A stretch of 64,000 bases of DNA from Kribbella sandramycini (lineage in GTDB: Bacteria > Actinomycetota > Actinomycetes > Propionibacteriales > Kribbellaceae). Below the pieces are notes generated by a model. It saw nothing but the letters and a program-made list of their open reading frames with translations. It made no database searches and was not told the origin of the DNA. The stretch lies in assembly GCF_013131805.1 (NCBI RefSeq), contig NZ_JABJRC010000001.1, positions 1,178,001-1,242,000 of the forward strand. Reading direction: 5' to 3'. Numbering within the stretch: position 1 is the stretch's first letter; the number at the start of each line of letters is the position of its first letter. A program made the position numbers and the translations under genes. Below are positions 58,943 to 64,000 of the stretch, piece after piece.

Positions 58943-59746
58943 ATGCGCCGCAGCGAGGGTGTTCGAGGTTCGGCCGACGAGCTCGGGGCGGTGGGCCAGA
59001 CCCTGCTGACTCCGCTGTACGCGCGGGCCAACGCATCCGAGGCCACCGGATTCACCGACCCGCTCGCTGCACTGCTCCTGAGCCGGGTGGACTACGACGA
59101 GGCACAGATCCCGACCGACCCGACAACCGTGGCCGGCACGATCTACCGGGCGATGGCCATCGACGAGCTCGCGACCGCCTGGGCGGCCAACCATCCGGAC
59201 GGACGGATCATCTCGGCCGGGATCGGCTTGTGCACAAGGCATGCGCGCATCGCGACGCCGGCCGGGTTCGAGTGGTACGGCGTCGACACCGCCGACGTCA
59301 TCGCGTTCCGGCGCAAGGTGCTCCCCGACGACCCGGTCCGGCTGATCGAGTCCTCGATCACCGAGCCCGGCTGGACCGACAACCTCGGCGTCCGGCCGAC
59401 CCTGGTGATCGCAGAGGGCCTGCTGATGTACCTGGACGCCGTGGGCGTGCGCACCCTGCTACGGACGGCTCGCGAGACGCTCGGCGCGGAGGTGGTCGCC
59501 GACTACCTGCATCCGTTACTGGCCAAAAACACCAAGCACCCGATCACCACGGCGACCGGGGCGCGGTTCGGCTTCGGCGTCCGCAACGGGAGAGAGCTGG
59601 CCCGGCTCACCCCCGGCTACCGGCTTGCCGAAGAGCGGTCGACCGTCGAACCCTTCGGCGGCATCACCCGGCTGATCGTCACGATCTTTCGGATCGTCAC
59701 GCTCGGGCAGCGGACGGCCGCGGTCGCCCGCCTCGAGCCCGTCTGA
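58943..59746 (+). CDS. class I SAM-dependent methyltransferase, LCM/PPM1 family
   Basis: A 267-residue protein. ARANASEATGFTDPLAALLLSRVDYD, then IISAGIGLCTRHARI in place of the usual GxGxDTR, WYGVDTADVI, and PTLVIAEGLLMYLDAVGVRTLL are hallmarks of the leucine carboxyl methyltransferase-like family (TcmP/PPM1). These O-methylate carboxyl or hydroxyl groups of small molecules. It precedes the broken SGNH gene by 11 bp and shares operator site 8 with the protease. Confidence 0.85.
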   Translation: MRRSEGVRGSADELGAVGQTLLTPLYARANASEATGFTDPLAALLLSRVDYDEAQIPTDPTTVAGTIYRAMAIDELATAWAANHPDGRIISAGIGLCTRHARIATPAGFEWYGVDTADVIAFRRKVLPDDPVRLIESSITEPGWTDNLGVRPTLVIAEGLLMYLDAVGVRTLLRTARETLGAEVVADYLHPLLAKNTKHPITTATGARFGFGVRNGRELARLTPGYRLAEERSTVEPFGGITRLIVTIFRIVTLGQRTAAVARLEPV

Positions 59747-59757
59747 GAGGCGAAGGT

Positions 59758-60926
59758 ATGGACCAGCCCTGGACCACGACCACGATCGACCAGAAACTCG
59801 TGCGCGGCACGGTCGAGCTGGAGCGCACCGCCGCGGGCGTGCTGCCGCGCCGACTGCCGGCCTGGGCCCGTGCCCAGAACACCGACCTTCAGCTGACGAT
59901 CGCCGAGGCGCAGCCGACCGGCGTCCGGCTCGAGTTCCGGACCCGGGCGACCGCGATCGAGCTCGACGTCCTCCCGACGAAGATCGCGTACGCCGAAGCG
60001 CCGGGCCCCGGTCCGGACGGCGTCTACGACCTGCTCGTCAACGGCCAGCTGGTCGCACAAGGCAGCGCAACCTCGGGCAACATCCTGAACTACGACCGCC
60101 TGGCCGGCACCGCCACACTTCAGCCTGGCGACCCGGCCACGGTCAGCTTCACGGACCTCCCGGATCACGGCAAGATCGTGCAGATCTGGCTGCCACACAA
60201 CGAGTCCACCGAGCTCGTTGCCCTACGCACCAACGCGCCCGTCATCCCGATCGACTCCGCGCAACGGATCTGGTTGCACCACGGGAGTTCGATCAGCCAC
60301 GGACTGGATGCGCACAGCCCGGCGTCCATCTGGCCTGCCGTCGCCGCGGCACGTGGTGGCGTCGACCTGGTGAACGTGGCGTTCGGCGGGGGCGCATGCT
60401 CGACCCGTTCACGGCGCGCGCACTGCGGAACGTCCGCGCGGATCTGATCAGCCTGAAACTCGGCATCAACCTGATCAACGGCGACGTCATGCGCGAGCGC
60501 GCCTTCGGGCCCGCCGTCCACGGCTATCTCGATGCGGTCCGCGAGGGACACCCGGACACCCCGGTAGTGCTTATCTCACCGATCTACTGCGCGATCCACG
60601 AGAACACCCCAGGCCCGACCGGAACGGAGTTCGACGGCACGCGGGCCTGGTGCGTGGCAACCGGCGTACCGGGAGGTCCCGGCAAGCTGACCCTGACCTG
60701 GATCCGCCAGACGCTCGCGGACATCGTGGCGCTCCGCGCCAAGACCGACCCGAACCTGCACTATCTCGACGGCACCAAGCTCTACGGGCCGGAGGACTAC
60801 GCGGTTCTCCCGCTTCCCGACGAGCTCCACCCCGCGCACGCCACCCATCTTCAGATGGGTGAGCGCTTCGCGAAGTGGGCCTTCGAGCCGGCCGGCCCGT
60901 TCTGCTTCAGTACGGCAGTTCGATAG
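59758..60926 (+). pseudogene. SGNH/GDSL-type hydrolase, paralog of the 50561 gene, broken by a 1-nt frameshift
   Basis: The first 200 codons match the 50561 gene closely (TTIDQKLVRGTVELERTAAG, VRLEFRTRATAIELD, WLHHGSSISHGLDAHSP). At about nt 60392 the frame is lost: FGGGACSTRS is read where the paralog reads FGDNALLDPF. The matching continuation MLDPFTARALRNVRADLI starts in another frame at 60396 and runs to the C-terminal His block at 60926. One missing base near GCGCATGCTC accounts for it. A sequencing error cannot be excluded. Confidence 0.85.
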
Positions 60927-61737
60927 CACCTGAACGGACGGCGGCCAGCACGCCGCCGTCCACCAGGAGGTCGACGCCGCTGAGGTAGGTCGCGGACGAT
61001 CCGAGCAGGAACGCGGCCGCCTCAGTGATGTCGGCCGGCGTACCGAGCCGCTTGGCGGCCGAGCCGTCGATCATCGTCCGCATGAACCCGCCGGCCGGAC
61101 CGGAAAGCTCCTGCTGACTCATCGCGGTGGAGATGATGCCGGGGCTGATCGAGTTGACCCGCGCTCCCCGCTCACCCCAAACGACACTCGCGGCCTGCAC
61201 CCGGAGCTGGTTCGCCCGCTTGGCCAGACCATAACCGCTGGCCCCATCGGCGACCGACGCCACGAAGGGCAAGGAGAGCAGGTCGTCCGTCTTGGCGCGA
61301 ACGAGCGCCTGCTCTTGCTCAGCGTCGAGCGGGGCGGCCATGTAACCCGCCAGGCTGGCGATGACCACGCCCGCACCGCCCGGCTCGATGATCCGGCCGA
61401 ACTCCTCCAGGACGAGTGCCACCCCGAGCAGGTCGACCGCGAGAATGGCCGCGGGCGCCGCCTGCTCCGGGGAGAGTCCCGCGGTGTGGACAACCTGCAG
61501 GACCGGGCCGAGGGCAACCGCCTGCTCGGCGAGCTCGACCACGGACGCGCGCGACGAGACGTCGACCGTCCGGGTGCTGACGTCATACCCCTCGGCGCGC
61601 AGCACCTCGGCCGCCGCCTTCAGCGTCTGATCGTTGAAATCGGCAAGCAACAACGTCCGGCCCACTCCCTGCCGGCGAGCGATGCTGATCCCCATCCCGC
61701 CGACGCCGATCACCACCACCACGGAGTCCTGCGTCAT
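60907..61737 (-). CDS. SDR family oxidoreductase
   Basis: A 276-residue SDR. The cofactor loop reads VIGVGGMGISIARR, an unusual form lacking the TGxxxGIG consensus, followed by LLLADFN (Asp). HTAGL replaces NNAG, the catalytic Ser region is VVIASLAGYMAAP, and SGYGLAKRANQLRVQ carries the YxxxK. GARVNSISPGIISTAM follows. GGGAGG precedes ATG 61737. Its 3' end overlaps the SGNH pseudogene by 20 bp. A perfect inverted repeat sits just upstream. Confidence 0.85.
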   Translation of the reverse strand: MTQDSVVVVIGVGGMGISIARRQGVGRTLLLADFNDQTLKAAAEVLRAEGYDVSTRTVDVSSRASVVELAEQAVALGPVLQVVHTAGLSPEQAAPAAILAVDLLGVALVLEEFGRIIEPGGAGVVIASLAGYMAAPLDAEQEQALVRAKTDDLLSLPFVASVADGASGYGLAKRANQLRVQAASVVWGERGARVNSISPGIISTAMSQQELSGPAGGFMRTMIDGSAAKRLGTPADITEAAAFLLGSSATYLSGVDLLVDGGVLAAVRSGAIELPY

Positions 61738-61751
61738 CTCCGAACCTCCCA

Positions 61752-61774
61752 AAACTAGAATTGGATTCTAGTTT
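61752..61774. promoter_or_regulatory. perfect 10-bp inverted repeat, TetR-type operator
   Basis: AAACTAGAAT (61752-61761) and ATTCTAGTTT (61765-61774) around TGG. It lies 15 bp before the SDR start and after the end of TetR-5 on the same strand. It differs from the TTAA-type family, so its regulator may be encoded elsewhere. Confidence 0.75.
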
Positions 61775-61802
61775 CAGCCTAGCGGTGCAGGGAAATACCC
61801 AA

Positions 61803-62459
61803 TCAACGTTGAGTGCTCGGCGCGGCCAACATGCCGCAGAGGGCATCGACCAGGAACGTACCGAGCTTGCCCCAGTCCCCCGCGGCCTCGCCGCGCTCCA
61901 AGCGGGCCTCGAATTCGGCGCAGGCATTGGTCACGGTCGTCCGGACGAGGTTGCCCCGCGAGCGCAGGATGTGCGGATCAACAGCCGGGATCAACCGGCG
62001 CAACTGCCGGCCGTATTCCTCGGCAACCACAGGCTCAGCCAGCTCTTCCGCCAGGACCGATCGCCACTGCGGATCGGAGACGATGGCCAGCAGAAATCGC
62101 GCGTAGTAGGTAGGGGCCGGCTCGGCCGCGAGATGGCGAACCAGCGGGCGCACCATCAGCTCGACGTAATCGCGCAGATCGGCCGGCGGCGCCTCCCGCC
62201 GCATCGCGCCCGAGATCTCCCGCGTCTGATCCAGGTGATAGCGCAGGACGGCGACCACCAGATCGCGCTTTCCACCGAAGTAGTAGGAGACGACCGAGTT
62301 GTTAGCCTCGCCGGCTACGTCCGCGACCCGGCGCGCCGACACCGCGGCGATTCCCTCCAGCGCGAAGAGCCGCTCGGCCGTCACCCGCACGACATCCTTG
62401 GTCGACGCGCTCAGCGCCTCGGCATCCGCTTGCACACGCGACCGCGTGACTTTGGGCAT
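61803..62459 (-). CDS. TetR family regulator (TetR-5)
   Basis: A 218-residue TetR protein, close paralog of TetR-4: STKDVVRVTAERLFALEGI, SARRVADVAGEANNSVVSYYFGGKRDLVVAVL, AEPAPTYYARFLLAI, and SDPQWRS with TNACAEFEARLERGEAAGDWG. GAGAGGGAG precedes ATG 62459. Operator site 9 lies about 104 bp upstream. The same recognition helix (NNSVV.YYFGGK) and the site upstream of each gene argue that both read the TTAA-type operator. Confidence 0.88.
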   Translation of the reverse strand: MPKVTRSRVQADAEALSASTKDVVRVTAERLFALEGIAAVSARRVADVAGEANNSVVSYYFGGKRDLVVAVLRYHLDQTREISGAMRREAPPADLRDYVELMVRPLVRHLAAEPAPTYYARFLLAIVSDPQWRSVLAEELAEPVVAEEYGRQLRRLIPAVDPHILRSRGNLVRTTVTNACAEFEARLERGEAAGDWGKLGTFLVDALCGMLAAPSTQR

Positions 62460-62562
62460 CGGTCTCCCTCTCTCCCGCGGGCCCGTCCACACCCGCCGCC
62501 CCATTGTCCACCTCGAGCAGTCCGCCGGTCCGCCGACATCCCCACCTGGTCCGCTTGCGCGG

Positions 62563-62580
62563 TTAAGTCAAGTGCTTTAA
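62563..62580. promoter_or_regulatory. TTAA-type palindromic operator, site 9
   Basis: TTAAGTCAAGTGCTTTAA, upstream of TetR-5 and consistent with autoregulation. The last of the nine sites. Confidence 0.75.
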
Positions 62581-62702
62581 TCTGAGTCCGCAGTCGGCAG
62601 TCCCGAGACCGCCGGCCAGGTCTCCGCCCCCGCCTGGCCGGCACCTTCACCCCTGATATCGCCCTCGCGACCGATCAACCAGCAAGGTCGAAGCCCCGCT
62701 CG

Positions 62703-63398
62703 TCACCGGCAATCAGGCTCTCCTGAAACGGCCCGGGCGAGCACGGTCTCACCCGCGTAGACATACTGCCCGGGACACACCGAGACCTGGGCGGCAACGT
62801 CGTCGGGGAGGAAGACGTCGCACTGCGAGCCGAATCGGATCAGCCCGTACTGCTCCCCTTTGCCGAGCCGCTGCCCAGGCTCAACTCGGGCCACGATCCG
62901 ATTGATCCAGATGTCGGCGATCTGGGTCACGTAGACGATGCCGCCACGCGCGGGCCGGATCCCGATCGTGAGCCGCTCGTTGGTGATCAGGTGCTCGGAG
63001 CCTTCGTCGTACGGCGCTCGCCGGAACAGCACATTGGTGGACATCCGGGCCATCGACCGATTGATCGGCAGGGCCGGCCGGTGCCGGCGGAGGACGACCT
63101 CGCCGGCGATAGGAGCCCGATTGCGGTGGACCGAGCGCTCGGTCATGTAGGTGCCGATCAGGTACCCCGACGCCTCGGTGCCGACACCGGCGTACTCCGA
63201 CAGGAGGATCGACCGACGTCCCTTCACCGCGATCGGCACCTCGCCGCGCTCGACCCGCTTCACGTAGACGACATAGCCGTCGGCGGCCGCGACGAGCGTG
63301 TCGGAGCCGGGCGGCACCTGGCGATGTGGATCGCGCAGGAAATAGCTCATCCGCCAGAACACGAACGCGCCCACGATCCCTAAAGTTGCCCACAGCAT
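62703..63398 (-). CDS. psd: phosphatidylserine decarboxylase-type enzyme
   Basis: A 231-residue protein starting with one membrane helix (LWATLGIVGAFVFWRMSYF). FLRDPHRQVPPG, VAAADGYVVYV, TYMTERSVHRNRAPI and the self-cleavage site FGSQCDVFLP, where the serine becomes the pyruvoyl group, are seen in order. The GS form (not LGST) and short length place it in the archaetidyl/PSD-A type. It decarboxylates phosphatidylserine (or a related head group) in the membrane. It is followed on the same transcript by two membrane or unknown genes upstream. Confidence 0.87.
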   Translation of the reverse strand: MLWATLGIVGAFVFWRMSYFLRDPHRQVPPGSDTLVAAADGYVVYVKRVERGEVPIAVKGRRSILLSEYAGVGTEASGYLIGTYMTERSVHRNRAPIAGEVVLRRHRPALPINRSMARMSTNVLFRRAPYDEGSEHLITNERLTIGIRPARGGIVYVTQIADIWINRIVARVEPGQRLGKGEQYGLIRFGSQCDVFLPDDVAAQVSVCPGQYVYAGETVLARAVSGEPDCR

Positions 63399-63402
63399 CG
63401 AT

Positions 63403-63615
63403 TTACCGTCCGCCGTTGTCGATGAACTCCATCAACCGGATGAACCGCTCGTAGCCACTGGTCCCGAGGCACCGATCTACCACCAGTAGCGGCAGGGCCA
63501 CCAGGAAGCAGAGCAGGTAGTAGGCGCCGAGCATCAGGAAGTTCACGAAGTCCCGCCCGAGGACCGCGGGCCACGGCGTCCCTTCGCTGACGAAATACGG
63601 CTCGCAGTCAGGCAC
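63403..63615 (-). CDS. small single-helix membrane protein, hypothetical
   Basis: A 70-residue protein with a hydrophobic segment of about 22 residues (NFLMLGAYYLLCFLVALPLLVV after a short soluble N-terminus) and a polar C-terminus with RFIRLMEFIDNGG. It overlaps the upstream gene by 8 bp and sits 4 bp from psd, so co-expression is firm, and a role beside psd in the membrane is plausible. No family is recognised. Confidence 0.65.
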   Translation of the reverse strand: MPDCEPYFVSEGTPWPAVLGRDFVNFLMLGAYYLLCFLVALPLLVVDRCLGTSGYERFIRLMEFIDNGGR

Positions 63616-64000
63616 TGAGTTCGGCCGGCCGGGCGATGTTCCGGAACGGGACCTTACTGAGATACAGCTCCAGCAGCCGCCGATTGTCCAATTCGGGGCT
63701 CCAGCAGACTTCCGGCATCACCACTGACGGCTCGTTGACGATCTCGACCAGCCGATTCGGATTCTCCGACAGCGCCGAGCCGATCCGGCGCACTGGAATG
63801 CGCCGCTCCGCCTCGGCCAGGAATTCCTCCCAGCTGACCAGTTCGGCGTCCAGGAGCTCCGCGAGTAGCCCATTGCGATACGGGACGGGATTACGCGGCA
63901 GCAGTCGGGACTGCGGCATCGCCTGCAGCGCGTTGACGACCAGGCAGTCAACCAGCACATCGACCGGGACATACCCCATCCCCGGCCCGTCCCAGATCAG
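63608..64000 (-). CDS. unknown protein, N-terminus outside window
   Basis: At least 131 residues, with the reading frame open to the window edge. It contains LVDCLVVNALQAMPQSRLLPRN and LLDAELVSWEEFLAEAERRIP, and ends LELYLSKVPFRNIARPAELSA. The composition is soluble, with no motif that I recognise. It is the upstream partner of psd and the small membrane protein, so any role in phospholipid head-group metabolism is only a guess from position. An ATG at 63979 is in frame. Confidence 0.6.
   Translation of the reverse strand: MIWDGPGMGYVPVDVLVDCLVVNALQAMPQSRLLPRNPVPYRNGLLAELLDAELVSWEEFLAEAERRIPVRRIGSALSENPNRLVEIVNEPSVVMPEVCWSPELDNRRLLELYLSKVPFRNIARPAELSA

Noticed and set aside
58903..60447. 514-codon frame that appears to fuse methyltransferase region with SGNH hydrolase
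   Set aside because: Only the part from 59758 is real (the SGNH N-terminal half). Before it the methyltransferase is encoded in another frame.

Overview
High-GC actinobacterial chromosome segment, most like Kribbella or a related Nocardioidaceae genus. This is inferred from codon use, GTG/ATG starts, a SigJ-type sigma factor, a mycothiol-dependent isomerase family member, an F420/LLM-type oxidoreductase and many TetR/MarR/MocR regulators; no rRNA or marker gene is present to prove it. No tRNA, rRNA, CRISPR array, insertion sequence or phage gene was seen. The window is accessory metabolism: oxidoreductases, aromatic-ring catabolism, transporters, exported hydrolases and many small regulators.

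Layout. 1-5800: mixed genes (alpha/beta hydrolase, DUF427, sigJ plus an SDR, a secreted protein) and two decayed genes (P450, M20 amidohydrolase). 5878-8049: NTF2-like protein, GNAT and mycothiol-isomerase-like genes. 8136-13943: a tightly overlapping seven-gene catabolic operon (Ldh-type dehydrogenase, SDR, FAD monooxygenase, two cupin proteins, RidA, FAH hydrolase), followed by an AraC regulator and a kynureninase-like PLP enzyme, then a MocR regulator, a PrnB/IDO-superfamily protein and an amino-acid permease. This reads as a candidate pathway for an indole- or kynurenine-like compound. 20510-34376: oxidoreductase island with three paralogous SDRs, two MFS pumps, GNAT, WrbA-like protein, TfdB-like monooxygenase, and a fused LLM/FAD-oxidase protein beside an HxlR regulator. 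34554-37704: Tat-exported peptide deformylase and an orphan AceE-like thiamine enzyme. 37820-47993: aromatic catabolic cluster with two TetR genes, acyl-CoA ligase, TfdB-like hydroxylase, Ltp2-like thiolase with DUF35 partner, two FAH proteins, VOC dioxygenase and cupin. 48131-62459: exported S1 proteases, SGNH hydrolases, cupin and NTF2-like proteins, MFS, DUF2236, a methyltransferase and paralogous TetR genes. 62703-64000: phosphatidylserine decarboxylase operon.

The most striking content is regulatory. Three repeated operator families, each apparently tied to a duplicated regulator, knit the window together. (1) Paired palindromes TTGAAATTTCA...TGAAATTTCAA, centres 32-41 bp apart, occur nine times plus one single site, beside two MarR paralogs and in front of SDR, MFS, WrbA, monooxygenase, VOC and mycothiol-isomerase genes. 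In most of them the left palindrome supplies the -35 TTGAAA and a -10-like hexamer follows 15-17 bp later. (2) An 18-bp palindrome, consensus TTAARNCANNTGCTTTAA, occurs nine times, upstream of two TetR paralogs and of exported proteases, exported deformylase, SGNH hydrolase, NTF2-like, MFS and methyltransferase genes. (3) A 20-bp element GGTCAWTGAMCNKTGGTCAA occurs three times plus one degenerate copy at the promoters of the 35-48 kb catabolic cluster with two further TetR paralogs. The motifs are read directly from the sequence; pairing of regulator and operator is inference from position and paralogy.
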